Notes: generated by a model from the letters alone, not told the origin. Shown: positions 25,395 through 34,335, counted from the first letter of the stretch. The stretch: 64,000 nucleotides of DNA from Actinomadura sp. K4S16 (GCF_008327685.1 NZ_BDDE01000013.1:496001-560000); one strand, 5' to 3'. A program made the numbers and translations.

Positions 25395-25414
25395 GGACCC
25401 GAGGAGGTGGCCCG

Positions 25415-26077
25415 ATGACCATGCCGCGACAGGATGCGGATCGAGCCTTCCGGGGGCTGGAGAACAGCGATGCGTCGGTGCGGCTGCGGGCGGCGATGGC
25501 GGTCGGGACGTCCCCTGACGCGGCGTTCATCGACAAGCTCATCGAACGGTGCGCGGTCGAGCCCGAGTTCTTCGTGCGCGACATGCTCACGTGGGCACTC
25601 ACCCGCCACCCGGCGTCGCCGACCGTTCCCAAGCTCATCGATGAGCTCCGCTCGGAGCGCGCGCAGGCTCGGAGCCAGGCGCTGCACACGCTGTCCAAGA
25701 TCGGGGACCGGCGCGCGTGGCCGGCGATCACCCACGGGCTTCTGCGCGACGCCGACGACGAGGTGGCGCGGAGCGCTTGGCGGACGGCGGTCGTGCTCGT
25801 GCCCGAAGGGGAAGAACCCGAGTTGGCCGCCGTCCTGGCGACCCAGCTCGGGCGCGGCGGACGCGAGACGCAGTTGAGCCTCAGCCGGGCGCTGATCGCG
25901 CTCGGGGAGGTGGTCTCTCCGGTGCTGCGGGCCGCGATGACGGATCCGGACCGTCGCGTGCGCACCCACGCGATCGCCACGGAACGGCTGCTGCGCGACC
26001 CGGACGCCGGATTCGAGTTCGCGATCGAGGAGGCGAAGCGCGTCGTCGCCCTCGGCACGACCGGCCAGGAGGGATGA
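25415..26077 (+). CDS. HEAT-repeat protein
   Basis: 220 residues, ATG 25415 after GAGGAGGTGG. It consists of helical pairs of HEAT type, for example FIDKLIERCAVEPEFFVRDM, VPKLIDELRSERAQARSQAL and VVSPVLRAAMTDPDRRVRTH. There is no signal peptide, membrane helix or catalytic motif, so it is a protein-binding scaffold. Its stop is six bases before the GTG of the MerR-HEAT regulator, which contains the same kind of repeats; the pair could interact through them. First gene of the MerR operon. Confidence 0.85.
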   Translation: MTMPRQDADRAFRGLENSDASVRLRAAMAVGTSPDAAFIDKLIERCAVEPEFFVRDMLTWALTRHPASPTVPKLIDELRSERAQARSQALHTLSKIGDRRAWPAITHGLLRDADDEVARSAWRTAVVLVPEGEEPELAAVLATQLGRGGRETQLSLSRALIALGEVVSPVLRAAMTDPDRRVRTHAIATERLLRDPDAGFEFAIEEAKRVVALGTTGQEG

Positions 26078-26083
26078 CAGGCA

Positions 26084-27088
26084 GTGTTGATCGGTGAGGT
26101 GGCCCGCCGGTCCGGGGTCAGCGCCCGCATGCTCAGGCACTACGAGTCGCTCGGCCTGGTGCGGCCGACGGGCCGTACCGGCGCCGGCTACCGGGAGTAC
26201 TCCAGCGAGGACATCCGGCGGATCTTCCACATCGAGAGCCTGCGGTCCTTGGGGCTTTCGCTGCGCGAGGTCGGGCGCGCGCTCGACGACCCCGGCTTCA
26301 CGCCCTCCGAACTCGTCGACGACCTCATCAGCCGGACGCGAGAGCGCATCGCACGCGAGACGGAGCTGCTCACGCGCCTCCACCGCATCGATGCCGCCGA
26401 GCCCGCCGGCTGGGAGGACGTCCTCCAGACCGTCGCGCTCCTCCAGGCACTGAGGTCGGAGAGCGCGGGGAAGCGGCAGCGCGCGGCCCTCTCCTCGGTC
26501 GAGGAGGTGCCGGTCCCGGTGGAAGCACTGGTCGAAGCGGCCCTGAGCGAGACGGACCCGAACGTCGCCGGGGCGCTTCGCTGGGCTCTGGCGCAGGCGG
26601 GCGGCAGCGCGTTGGCGCCGCTGGCGGACGGCCTGGGCTCCCCGGCGGCCGAGGTGCGGAAGCGCGCCGTCCAGTCCATCGCCGAGATTCCCGGCGATGA
26701 GGCCACCGCACTGCTGCGGGACGCACTCAAGAGCCCTGACATCGTCGTCCGCAGGTATGCGGCCCTGGCGCTCGGAACACGCGGGGTGGCCGACGCCGTC
26801 CCGACACTGATCGACATGATCGTGGCGGAGGCGAACGACGTCGACGCGGCCGACGCGCTGGGCACCCTGGCGAGCCGCCCCGCACCGGCGGACCGGATCG
26901 CCGCCGCCCTCATCGACCATCTCGCCCACAGCACCACGGACCCGCCCGCACGCCGACGCCTGACCCAAGCACTCGCGGACATCCCCGGAACGACGGCCTC
27001 ACGCGCCCTCGCGGACCTGTCACAAGACGAAGACCACGTCGTCGCCCTCACCGCGACCTACATCCTGCGGATGCGCGACGAACAATGA
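26084..27088 (+). CDS. MerR-family regulator fused to HEAT repeats
   Basis: 334 residues from GTG 26084, with AGGAGG 13-18 bases upstream. Residues 1-70 are the MerR winged helix (LIGEVARRSGVSARMLRHYE, then TGAGYREYSSEDIRRIFHIE) and 75-110 the coiled dimerisation helix. Instead of a small effector domain, residues about 135-330 are HEAT repeats (ALRWALAQAGGSALAPLADG, AEVRKRAVQSIAEIPGDEAT, IVVRRYAALALGTRGVADAV). No metal-binding Cys cluster is present. The regulator probably binds the dyad at 25369-25385 and senses a protein partner through the repeats. Confidence 0.88.
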   Translation: MLIGEVARRSGVSARMLRHYESLGLVRPTGRTGAGYREYSSEDIRRIFHIESLRSLGLSLREVGRALDDPGFTPSELVDDLISRTRERIARETELLTRLHRIDAAEPAGWEDVLQTVALLQALRSESAGKRQRAALSSVEEVPVPVEALVEAALSETDPNVAGALRWALAQAGGSALAPLADGLGSPAAEVRKRAVQSIAEIPGDEATALLRDALKSPDIVVRRYAALALGTRGVADAVPTLIDMIVAEANDVDAADALGTLASRPAPADRIAAALIDHLAHSTTDPPARRRLTQALADIPGTTASRALADLSQDEDHVVALTATYILRMRDEQ

Positions 27089-27107
27089 CGGGAAAAGTGG
27101 GGCGTCC

Positions 27108-27134
27108 TGTTGAATCCGCCCCTTCCCATTCGAC
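27108..27134 (+). promoter_or_regulatory. ECF-type promoter of the first YciI-sigma module
   Basis: TGTTGA (27108-27113), a 17-base spacer and CGAC (27131-27134). The same TGTTGA...CGAC pair, with 18 bases between, lies in front of the second YciI-sigma module at 34336-34363. It resembles the TGTCGA/CGTC-like promoters reported for ECF42 sigma factors. Confidence 0.5.
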
Positions 27135-27201
27135 GCATAGGTGAGCCAGGGTTGCATCGGTCGATGGGACCGGTCCCGGCCGACCGCGAAGGAGCACAGC
27201 G

Positions 27202-27621
27202 ATGAAGGTCATGGTTCTGGGCAAGGCGACGGAGCGGTCCGAGGCCGGCGAGCTCGGCACGGCCGAGGAGTTCGCGGCGATGGAGCTGTACAACGAGAAG
27301 CTCATCGAGGCGGGGATCGTGCTGGCCGGCGACGGGCTCCAGCCGAGCAGCAAGGGCAAGCGGATCGCCTTCGACGCCGACGGCGACACCACGGTGATCG
27401 ACGGCCCGTTCACCGAGACGAAGGAACTGGTCGCCGGCTACGCGATCTGGGAGGTCGCCTCGATGGAGGAGGCCGTGGAGTGGGTCAAGCGCTCTCCGCT
27501 GCGCGACAGCGAGGTCGAGCTGCGGAAGATCCTCGACGCCGACGACTTCACCGAGTCCTTCGGGGACGAGATCGCGGCGGCCGAGCGGCAACTGCGCGCA
27601 GAGCCCGCCGCCGACCAGTAG
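27202..27621 (+). CDS. YciI/DGPF-family protein paired with an ECF sigma factor
   Basis: 139 residues; ATG 27202 follows AAGGAGCACAGCG. A ferredoxin-like YCII fold with the DGPF signature in TVIDGPFTETKELVAGYAIW and EEAVEWVKRSPL. Its TAG shares its last base with the GTG of the sigma gene (TAGTG), so the two are translated together. DGPF proteins are the usual neighbours and targets of ECF42-group sigma factors; their biochemical role is unknown, and the fold suggests a small-molecule enzyme or sensor. Confidence 0.9.
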   Translation: MKVMVLGKATERSEAGELGTAEEFAAMELYNEKLIEAGIVLAGDGLQPSSKGKRIAFDADGDTTVIDGPFTETKELVAGYAIWEVASMEEAVEWVKRSPLRDSEVELRKILDADDFTESFGDEIAAAERQLRAEPAADQ

Positions 27622-28862
27622 TGGCCTCGGCGACCCAGCAGGCGATCGACGCGGTCTGGCGGATCGAGTCCGCCAGGCTGATCGCCGGCCTGACCCGCGC
27701 CGTCTCCGATGTCGGGCTGGCCGAAGACCTCGCGCAGGACGCGCTCGTCGCCGCGCTCGAACAGTGGCCCGAGTCAGGCGTCCCGGACAACCCGGGCGCC
27801 TGGCTCATGGCCGTGGCGCGCCGCCGCGGCGTCGACACCGTCCGGCGCGCCGCGACGCTGCAGAGCAAGGTCGAACTGCTCGGTCGCGAGCTCAACGATC
27901 ACGAGACTCCGATGGACGAGATCGAGCTCGACCCCCATGTCGAGGACGACGTGCTGCGGCTGATGTTCACCGCGTGCCACCCCGTGCTGTCGGTCGAAGC
28001 CCGCGTGGCCCTCACGCTGAAGATGGTCGCCGGGCTGTCGACCGAGGAGATCGCCCGCGCGTTCCTGGTGCGGACGACCACGATGGCGGCGCGGATCACC
28101 CGGGCGAAGAAGGCGCTCACCGAGGCCGGGGTGCCCTTCGAGGTCCCGGTCGGCGCGGAACTCGCCGACCGGCTGGGCTCCGTGCTCGAAGCCGTCTACC
28201 TGGTCTTCAACGAGGGCTACACGGCCACCGCCGGCGAGCGGTGGGCACGCGCCGAGCTGTGCCAGGAGGCGATGCGCCTCGGCCGCATGCTCGCCGCCCT
28301 GGCCGCCGGCGAGTCCGAGACGCATGCCCTGGTGGCGTTGATGGAGATCCAGGCGTCCCGCCTCCGCGCCCGCACCGGGCCCGACGGCGGGATCGTCACG
28401 CTCGACAAGCAGGACCGCGCCCGCTGGGACCGGTTGCTGATCACGCACGGTCTCGCCGCGCTCGATCGGGCCGAAGAGATCGGTGCCACCGGCTCCTACG
28501 CGATCCAGGCGAAGATCGCGGCCTGCCACGCCAGAGCGGCGCGCGCCGAGGACACCGACTGGGCGCGCATCGCCTCCCTGTACGGCGACCTCGTCGCGCT
28601 GACCCGCTCGCCGATCGTCGAACTGAACCGCGCGGTCGCCGTGTCCATGGCCGACGGGCCGGCCGCCGGGCTCGCCGTGACCGACGGGCTGCTCGACGTC
28701 GCCGCGCTGCGCGAGTACCACCTGCTGCCGAGCGTGCGCGGCGACCTGCTGGCCAGGCTCGGCCGCTCCATGGAGGCACGTGCCGAGTTCGAGCGTGCCG
28801 CCGAGCTCACCTCGAACGAGGCCGAGCGCGCACATCTGCTCGCCCGGGCCCGCAACTGCTGA
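27621..28862 (+). CDS. ECF sigma factor of the ECF42 type with long C-terminal extension
   Basis: 413 residues from GTG 27621. Sigma region 2 is near residues 12-80 (GLAEDLAQDALVAALEQWPE, AWLMAVARRRGVDTVRR) and region 4 near 120-165 (MVAGLSTEEIARAFLVRTTT). The 230-residue extension contains VYLVFNEGYTAT and TPR-like helices ending LLPSVRGDLLARLG. This extension and the adjacent DGPF protein define the ECF42 group, which lacks a classical anti-sigma factor; the extension is thought to control activity. Expected to drive the promoter at 27108. Confidence 0.93.
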   Translation: MASATQQAIDAVWRIESARLIAGLTRAVSDVGLAEDLAQDALVAALEQWPESGVPDNPGAWLMAVARRRGVDTVRRAATLQSKVELLGRELNDHETPMDEIELDPHVEDDVLRLMFTACHPVLSVEARVALTLKMVAGLSTEEIARAFLVRTTTMAARITRAKKALTEAGVPFEVPVGAELADRLGSVLEAVYLVFNEGYTATAGERWARAELCQEAMRLGRMLAALAAGESETHALVALMEIQASRLRARTGPDGGIVTLDKQDRARWDRLLITHGLAALDRAEEIGATGSYAIQAKIAACHARAARAEDTDWARIASLYGDLVALTRSPIVELNRAVAVSMADGPAAGLAVTDGLLDVAALREYHLLPSVRGDLLARLGRSMEARAEFERAAELTSNEAERAHLLARARNC

Positions 28863-28920
28863 TCAAGACCGCCCCGGCTGCGCGGGATCGGACCTCGTCG
28901 TGGACGTCCCGTCCTGCTGG

Positions 28921-29415
28921 TCAGTCCGTGTCGGCGAGTCTGACGGGCCGGCCGGCTGCAAGCCAGGCATGGAAGCGTTCGTTGATCTGATCGAAGGAAA
29001 GGTCCTCGGTGCGGGAGGTCGTCAACCATCGGTGGCCGAAGGGACATTCGAGGAGCCCATGCCGGGCGCCGCTGAAATCGTCCTGGACCGGCGCGAGTGG
29101 TCGTGCTCCGGCGGCGACGGCCTTGGCGTGGGCGGCGTCGGCGTCCTGGCAAGCCAGAATCATCGAGAACGGGGAGCCGCCGTAGTGGCGGGGTGAAAAG
29201 AGTCCGACAGCGGGCATTTCATCGGCCACGACGATCGGGGAGCCGTAGACGAGGATCGCCGCATGCATGATTCGGCCGTCGGGGGCCTCCAGCCGGGCGA
29301 GGGGTCGGGCGTCGAACGCGGTCCGGTAGAAGTCCAGGGCGGCGGGAGCGTCATGGACGGCGATCAAGGGCGTCCCACTGCGGTAGTGCGCCGGGACGTC
29401 GGTATCTGGGGCCAT
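28921..29415 (-). CDS. VOC (glyoxalase/bleomycin-resistance fold) protein
   Basis: 164 residues from ATG 29415. Two beta-alpha-beta-beta-beta modules: the first has LIAVHDAPAALDFYRTAFDA and GRIMHAAILVYGSPIVVADE, the second SPFSMILACQDADAAHAKAV and ending GHRWLTTSRTEDLSFDQI. It resembles the PhnB-like branch of VOC proteins, where metal-ligand positions are variable, so enzymatic activity is not certain. It lies 52 bases downstream of an AraC regulator and is probably its target. Confidence 0.87.
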   Translation of the reverse strand: MAPDTDVPAHYRSGTPLIAVHDAPAALDFYRTAFDARPLARLEAPDGRIMHAAILVYGSPIVVADEMPAVGLFSPRHYGGSPFSMILACQDADAAHAKAVAAGARPLAPVQDDFSGARHGLLECPFGHRWLTTSRTEDLSFDQINERFHAWLAAGRPVRLADTD

Positions 29416-29467
29416 GGTCCGGACGCTAGGGGTGGCGGCGGGTGATGTCTTGAACGAATGCGACCTA

Positions 29468-30322
29468 TCACAAGCGCGGAGAAGGGCAGTCGGCCATGGT
29501 CGGATGCGCGGCGGCACGGATATGGCGGGCCAGCTCGGTCGGGGTGCGCTGGGTGAAGGCGAAGACCTCGCGGCTGAAGTGCGACTGGTCGCTGTACCTC
29601 GCCCGGGCCGCGATTTCGGCAAGGCTGCGGTCGGCTTCGGACAGCAGGCCGACGGCGCGCTCGAACCGGAAGATCCGGGCAACGGTCTTGGGCGGCAATC
29701 CGACCTGCTGGAGGAACTTGCGTTCCAGGTTGCGGCGGCTCCAGCCGACCTCCTCGGCCAGACCGGCAATGGGCACGGCGCCGGCACTGGCCTTGAGCCG
29801 TTGCCACGCCCACCGCACGGCGCGATCAGGCACCGGACCGGCGGCCAGAAGGGCCGCCAGAGCGTTGTTCAGGACGTCGAACCGCTGCGTCCAGGAGTAA
29901 GCGCCGGCCAGGCGCTCGGCGAGGTGGGCCGAGGCCGCGCCGAGCAGAACCCCCATGTCCACAAATTCGTTGCTGAGCGTGTGCATGGGCTGCCCCAACA
30001 GCGAGTAGGCCCGCAGTGGGCTGACCCGAATCGCCATCCCGTGCTGCAGACCACGGTGCTCTGTGACGAGCACGCTGTCGTGCAGCGCCGCAACAAGGCA
30101 GGGGTAGGCCCCTTCCGCCGTGCCGTCGACGGACCGCACCAGTTGGAGCGGGTCCTCGAATGAAATGACCATGACGACAGCGCTGGAGGGGAATTCAGGA
30201 CGGCACACCGCATCGGCCAACCGCTCCTTGTAGCCCATGTAGTCGCCCACCCGACCGGTCCCGGTTCCGACGGCTTCGGGCCCGCGTACGGTCGGCGTCG
30301 AGTCGTCTTTGGAGATGCTCAC
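29468..30322 (-). CDS. AraC-family transcriptional regulator
   Basis: 284 residues from GTG 30320-30322 behind TAGGAGCAGCC. The C-terminal 100 residues are the double helix-turn-helix: VPIAGLAEEVGWSRRNLERK, then ADRSLAEIAARARYSDQSHF and the final FTQRTPTELA. The N-terminal 170 residues resemble the effector domain of actinobacterial AraC proteins that start with a short GYKER segment. It probably controls the VOC gene downstream. Confidence 0.9.
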   Translation of the reverse strand: MSISKDDSTPTVRGPEAVGTGTGRVGDYMGYKERLADAVCRPEFPSSAVVMVISFEDPLQLVRSVDGTAEGAYPCLVAALHDSVLVTEHRGLQHGMAIRVSPLRAYSLLGQPMHTLSNEFVDMGVLLGAASAHLAERLAGAYSWTQRFDVLNNALAALLAAGPVPDRAVRWAWQRLKASAGAVPIAGLAEEVGWSRRNLERKFLQQVGLPPKTVARIFRFERAVGLLSEADRSLAEIAARARYSDQSHFSREVFAFTQRTPTELARHIRAAAHPTMADCPSPRL

Positions 30323-30340
30323 GGCTGCTCCTATGCCTGG

Positions 30341-30560
30341 GCGCCGAGAACATGCCGGTGTCCGCCTTCCACGGCAACACCCTCGCCCACGTCGCCGGGC
30401 CGGTCTAGGGGCCTGCGCGGGCTACTCGCCGGGAGCCCGGCCGGATCGGTCCCCGGGACGGCGGCCGCACCGCCGGCGACGTGCTCGACTACCGCGCCGC
30501 CCTGGACTCCCGCTGGACCGACCAGGCCCCGCGAGGCCTCAGGCCCTGACCTGCGGCGAT
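30341..30560 (+). pseudogene. Decayed partial copy of the downstream cyclase gene plus another remnant
   Basis: 30345-30408 reads AENMPVSAFHGNTLAHVAGP then TAG. The intact cyclase gene at 30689 contains GAENMPAAFH and, 18 residues later, FHGNTLTHLDSPC; the remnant joins these two pieces with the middle deleted. From 30458 a second coding-like stretch (GRTAGDVLDYRAALDSRWTD, stop 30558) has no start and is the 3' end of something else. 30561-30688 shows nothing beyond the ribosome site of the next gene. This is the only gene-free gap over 300 bases between 29 and 32 kb. Confidence 0.55.
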
Positions 30561-30688
30561 ATCACGGGCACGCCTTACCGCGTGGTCGGTCCGCGCGACC
30601 TCGTGACTGGCCGGCTGTCGGGCCGTTGATCTAGTGTCATGCCGTTCAGCGGGCCTTGGTGCCTCGGACCACGTGACCGGAGGAGTCG

Positions 30689-31642
30689 ATGACGGCAGGG
30701 CGGCCGATGCCCACGCAGGACGACGTGCTCGGGTACTTCGACACGCTGTCGAACTGGGGACGGTGGGGCGACGACGACGAGCTCGGCACCCTGAACCACA
30801 TCACCGACGACGTCCGGCTGGCGGCGGCGCGGGCCGTGCGCCACGGCAGGAGCGTGTCGTGCGCCTGGGAGGTCGTCGTACCGAAGGACATGGAGCGGTC
30901 GACGACGACGTGCCCGTGCGCCGCCGACATGCCGGGTGCCGAGAACATGCCGGCCGCATTCCACAACGACCGGCGCTGGGGCTTCTCGTCCGAACGGCTC
31001 GGCCTCACGTTCCACGGCAACACCCTCACCCACCTCGACTCGCCGTGCCACATCTTCTGGGACGGCCAGATGTACAACGGGCGGCCGCACTCGCTGGTCG
31101 ACGCCGAGACGGGATCGGCGTGGGCGGCCGTCACGGCGGCGGCGAACGGGATCGTCACGCGTGGTGTCCTGCTGGACGTCGCGAAGGTCCGCGACGTGCC
31201 GTGGCTGGAACCGGGGCAGGGCGTGTTCCCCGAGGATCTCGAGGAGGCCGAGCGTCGCCAGGGTGTGCGGGTGCGGCCCGGTGATGCGGTACTCCTGCGG
31301 ACCGGCTATGGCCGCGTCCGGCACGAGGCCGGCGAGGCCGGCGGTATCCGGCAGGCCGGCTGGCACGCGTCCTGCCTGCCGTGGCTGCACGAGCGAGGCG
31401 TCGCGCTGATCGGCGCCGACACTCCCCAGGACGTCCAGCCGTCCGGGTACGAGGACGTGTTGATGCCGGTCCACGCCGTGAGCCTCGTCGCGATGGGTCT
31501 GTGGCTGCTCGACAACTGCGACCTTGAGGCGTGCGCGGCGACGGCCGCCGAGCTCGGCCAGTGGGACTTCCACCTCGCGGTCGCGCCGGTCCGCTTCGCC
31601 GGCACGTCCGGCAGCCCGGTCAACCCGATCGCCACCTTCTGA
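30689..31642 (+). CDS. Cyclase-family metal-dependent hydrolase (kynurenine formamidase-like)
   Basis: 317 residues, ATG 30689 behind GGAGGAGTCG. The cyclase-fold metal motif (usual form HxGTHxDxPxH) appears as FHGNTLTHLDSPCHIFWDGQ. Other features: LGTLNHITDDVRLAAARAVR near the start, GVLLDVAKVR, PGDAVLLRTGYG and ALIGADTPQDVQP. Relatives open formamide, isatin or small cyclic amides; substrate is not known. A partial duplicate lies immediately upstream. Not obviously in an operon. Confidence 0.9.
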   Translation: MTAGRPMPTQDDVLGYFDTLSNWGRWGDDDELGTLNHITDDVRLAAARAVRHGRSVSCAWEVVVPKDMERSTTTCPCAADMPGAENMPAAFHNDRRWGFSSERLGLTFHGNTLTHLDSPCHIFWDGQMYNGRPHSLVDAETGSAWAAVTAAANGIVTRGVLLDVAKVRDVPWLEPGQGVFPEDLEEAERRQGVRVRPGDAVLLRTGYGRVRHEAGEAGGIRQAGWHASCLPWLHERGVALIGADTPQDVQPSGYEDVLMPVHAVSLVAMGLWLLDNCDLEACAATAAELGQWDFHLAVAPVRFAGTSGSPVNPIATF

Positions 31643-31766
31643 CCGGAGGACCGGACGCCTGGCCTCCTCCCCGGATCGCCCTCGTCACCCTCATGTCCTG
31701 ACCCTTGCCGCCACCGCCCGTGCAACCGGCCACAAGGCTGGAACCGTTCTGGCTCCGGGCCAGTCC

Positions 31767-31779
31767 GATCACGGTGATC
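31767..31779. promoter_or_regulatory. Perfect 13-bp palindrome before the Sel1 gene
   Basis: GATCAC-G-GTGATC is centred 22 bases before the ATG at 31795, overlapping the likely transcription start or ribosome site region. A repressor site is possible; its short length means it could be chance. Confidence 0.25.
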
Positions 31780-31794
31780 ACGGAAGGGGACGCC

Positions 31795-32559
31795 ATGGAG
31801 ACGGGTGCTGGAGAGGCCGACTTCCAGGAGGCGAAGTCGCTCCAGAAGCAGGGCCAGGTGCGGGAAGCCGTACGGCATTTCAGGGCCGCCGCCGAGGCAG
31901 GGCACGTCGGCGCCATGCTCGAGCTCGGGGTCCTGGTCGTGGGGCGGGACGAGGCCGAGGCCGAGCGGTGGTGGCGCGCGGCGGCCGAAGCGGGCGAGCG
32001 GGTCGCGCAGCTCAACCTCGGCATCCTCTGCTCGGACCAGGGCCGGGTCGAGGAGGCCGAGAGGTGGTACCGCGAAGCGGCCGAGGCGGGAGAGCTCGGC
32101 GCCCGGCACAATCTCGGGCTGCTGCTCATCGGACGCCGGGACGTGGAGGCGGCCGCCGAGCAGTTCCGCATCGCGGCCGAGGCCGGGCACACCGACTCGG
32201 TCACCAACCTCGGTCTGGCGCTCGGTGAGATGGGCCGGGCGGAGGAGTCCGAGGAATGGCTGCGGCGCGCCGCCGGAGAGGGCGACGGCCGTGCGCTCAG
32301 CGCCCTCGCCAACCACCTCTACTCCCAGGGCCGGCGCGAGGAGGCCGACGAGTGGTGGGAGAAGGGGGCGGCAGCAGGTGACCCGGACTCCCTGTTCAAC
32401 CTCGGCGTCCGTTGCGAGCACAGGAACGACATGGCAGGGGCGGAGGAGTACTTCCGCAGGGCCGGCCAGGCCGGGCATCCGCGCGGTGCGGCAAGGGCGG
32501 CGGCCGTGGCCCGCGGACTTCGCGAGAACGGCGCCCCCTACATGCCCGGCCTTTTCTGA
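31795..32559 (+). CDS. Sel1/TPR-repeat protein
   Basis: 254 residues; ATG 31795 follows GGAAGGGGACGCC. About six helical repeats of Sel1 type are visible: AVRHFRAAAEAGHVGAMLEL, AERWWRAAAEAGERVAQLNL, AERWYREAAEAGELGARHNL, AAEQFRIAAEAGHTDSVTNL, then two more ending GAEEYFRRAGQAGHPRGAAR. No signal peptide or enzyme motif. Probably a protein-protein adaptor; partner unknown. Confidence 0.88.
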   Translation: METGAGEADFQEAKSLQKQGQVREAVRHFRAAAEAGHVGAMLELGVLVVGRDEAEAERWWRAAAEAGERVAQLNLGILCSDQGRVEEAERWYREAAEAGELGARHNLGLLLIGRRDVEAAAEQFRIAAEAGHTDSVTNLGLALGEMGRAEESEEWLRRAAGEGDGRALSALANHLYSQGRREEADEWWEKGAAAGDPDSLFNLGVRCEHRNDMAGAEEYFRRAGQAGHPRGAARAAAVARGLRENGAPYMPGLF

Positions 32560-32591
32560 CCGGTCTCTGCTCTCGGCTCGCCCTGCCTCCG

Positions 32592-33869
32592 TCAGAGGAG
32601 GGCGGTGAGCTTGCGGTGGAGGAGGGTGCGTTCTTGGTCGTTGGCCGTCAGCTTCATGGCTCGTTCCAGCTCGGTGCGGGCTTCCTCCGGCCGGCCCAGG
32701 CGGATCAGCAGTTCGCCTCGGACGCTCGGGAGGAGGTGGGAGTTCGCCAGGGCGCCTGAGGCCGTGAGCTCGTCGACGATCGCGAGGGCGGCGGCCGGGC
32801 CGCTGGCCATGGAGACCGCCACGGCTCTGTTGAGGTCGACTACCGGAGACGGCGCCAGGCGGCCCAGGGCCTCGTAGAGGAGGACTATGCGGTCCCAGTC
32901 GGTCTCGCCTACAGACGAGGCCAGGGCGTGGCATTCGGCTATCGCCGCCTGGAGGCCGTAGAAGCCGAGGCCTCGGCCGGCCTGCTGCGCGTGGGCCAGG
33001 GCGGCCCGGCCCCGGCCGATCGCGGCGCGGTCCCAGCGGGTGCGGTCCTGGTCCTCCAGGAGTACCGGCTCGCCGTCCGGGCCGGTGCGGGCGGGGAAGC
33101 GCGCCGCGGTCAGCTCCAGCAGGGCCAGCAGGCCGTGGACCTCCGGCTCGTCCGGCATCAGCTGGGCCAGGACGCGGGCCAGGCGCTGCGCCTCGCCCGC
33201 GACGTCGAACCGGATCAGCTCGCCGCCGGAACTGGCCGTGGAGCCCTCGGTGAAGATCAGGTACACGACGTTGAGGACGGACGGCAGGCGCTTGGCCCGG
33301 TCCTCCGCGGTGGGCACCTCGAACGGCACCCGGGCCGCGCCGAGGGTCTTCTTCGCGCGGGTGATCCGAGCCTGGACGGTCGCGGTCGGGACGAGGAACG
33401 CCCGTGCGATCTCGTCGCTGGTCAGGCCGCCGACCACCCGCAGCGTCAGCGCGATCCGCGCCTCCCGCGACAGGACGGGGTGGCACGAGACGAACATGAG
33501 CGCGAGCACGTCGTCGTCGATCTGGTCGGGGTCCCAGAGCACGTCGCCGGCCTCCTCGGGCGGTCTTCCCGTGGCGGCCCCGCCCTCGCCCAGCTCGTGG
33601 GCGAGGGCGGCGTACCGCTCGTCGCGGGCGGAGCGGCGGCGGAACGCGTCGATCGCGCGCCGCCGTCCGACGGTGAGCAGCCACCCCGACGGGTTGCGGG
33701 GGACGCCGTCGCGCGGCCAGGTCACGAGCGCCTCGGCCAGCGCCTCCTGGGCGAGGTCCTCGGCCAGCGCGAAGTCGCCGGTGTAGCGCGCGAGCGCGCC
33801 GACGATCCGCGCCGACTCGATCCGCCAGACGGCGGCGACGGCCTCGCGGCCGGTGGGGTCGCCGGTCAC
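32592..33869 (-). CDS. Second ECF42-type sigma factor with C-terminal extension
   Basis: 425 residues from GTG 33869, overlapping the YciI stop by four bases (GTGA). Region 2: DFALAEDLAQEALAEALVTW and GWLLTVGRRRAIDAFRR; region 4: VVGGLTSDEIARAFLVPTAT and QARITRAKKTLGAARVPFEV. The extension has VYLIFTEGSTASSGG in place of the FNEGY seen in its paralogue at 27621, and the same LLPSVRGELLIRLG ending. Arrangement and partner match the first module, so the window holds two complete ECF42-like units 5 kb apart in opposite directions. Confidence 0.93.
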   Translation of the reverse strand: MTGDPTGREAVAAVWRIESARIVGALARYTGDFALAEDLAQEALAEALVTWPRDGVPRNPSGWLLTVGRRRAIDAFRRRSARDERYAALAHELGEGGAATGRPPEEAGDVLWDPDQIDDDVLALMFVSCHPVLSREARIALTLRVVGGLTSDEIARAFLVPTATVQARITRAKKTLGAARVPFEVPTAEDRAKRLPSVLNVVYLIFTEGSTASSGGELIRFDVAGEAQRLARVLAQLMPDEPEVHGLLALLELTAARFPARTGPDGEPVLLEDQDRTRWDRAAIGRGRAALAHAQQAGRGLGFYGLQAAIAECHALASSVGETDWDRIVLLYEALGRLAPSPVVDLNRAVAVSMASGPAAALAIVDELTASGALANSHLLPSVRGELLIRLGRPEEARTELERAMKLTANDQERTLLHRKLTALL

Positions 33870-34282
33870 AGCTGGCCCGTGGCCTCGCGCCAGGCCCGCT
33901 CCTTCTTGATCCACTCGTTGTCCTGCGGGAACTCGTCGATGGTGGGGACCCGGCGGATCTCGGTCTTGAAGCCGGGACCGGCCGGCGCCCGCTTGGCCCA
34001 CTCGACGGCCTCCTCCTTCGAGGCCACGTTGAGGATGTAGAACCCGCCGAACAGCTCCTTCGTCTCGCCGTACGGGCCGTCGGTGACCACGGGCGGCTCG
34101 GAGGAGTGGTCGACGACCACGCTCTCGGACGGGTCGTCGAGGCCCTCAGCGGCGAGCAGCACCCCGGCCCGGATCAGCTCCTGGTTGAACCGGCCCACGG
34201 TCTCGATCATCTGGGCGTGGTCCGTCTCCGCCATGCCCGCGTAGGCCTCGTCGGTCGCCCGCATGATCAGCATGTACTTCAT
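33866..34282 (-). CDS. YciI/DGPF-family protein of the second sigma module
   Basis: 138 residues, ATG 34282. It begins MKYMLIMRATDEAYAGM and has the DGPF-type signature VVTDGPYGETKELFGGFYIL (Tyr for Phe) followed by EEAVEWAKRAPAG. Translationally coupled to the sigma gene. Its promoter region carries the same TGTTGA/CGAC elements as the first module. Confidence 0.91.
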   Translation of the reverse strand: MKYMLIMRATDEAYAGMAETDHAQMIETVGRFNQELIRAGVLLAAEGLDDPSESVVVDHSSEPPVVTDGPYGETKELFGGFYILNVASKEEAVEWAKRAPAGPGFKTEIRRVPTIDEFPQDNEWIKKERAWREATGQL

Positions 34283-34335
34283 GTTCTCCGTCTCCCTGTT
34301 CGTCCGGGCCCCCCGCGGGGCCCCTGCACCCCTAG

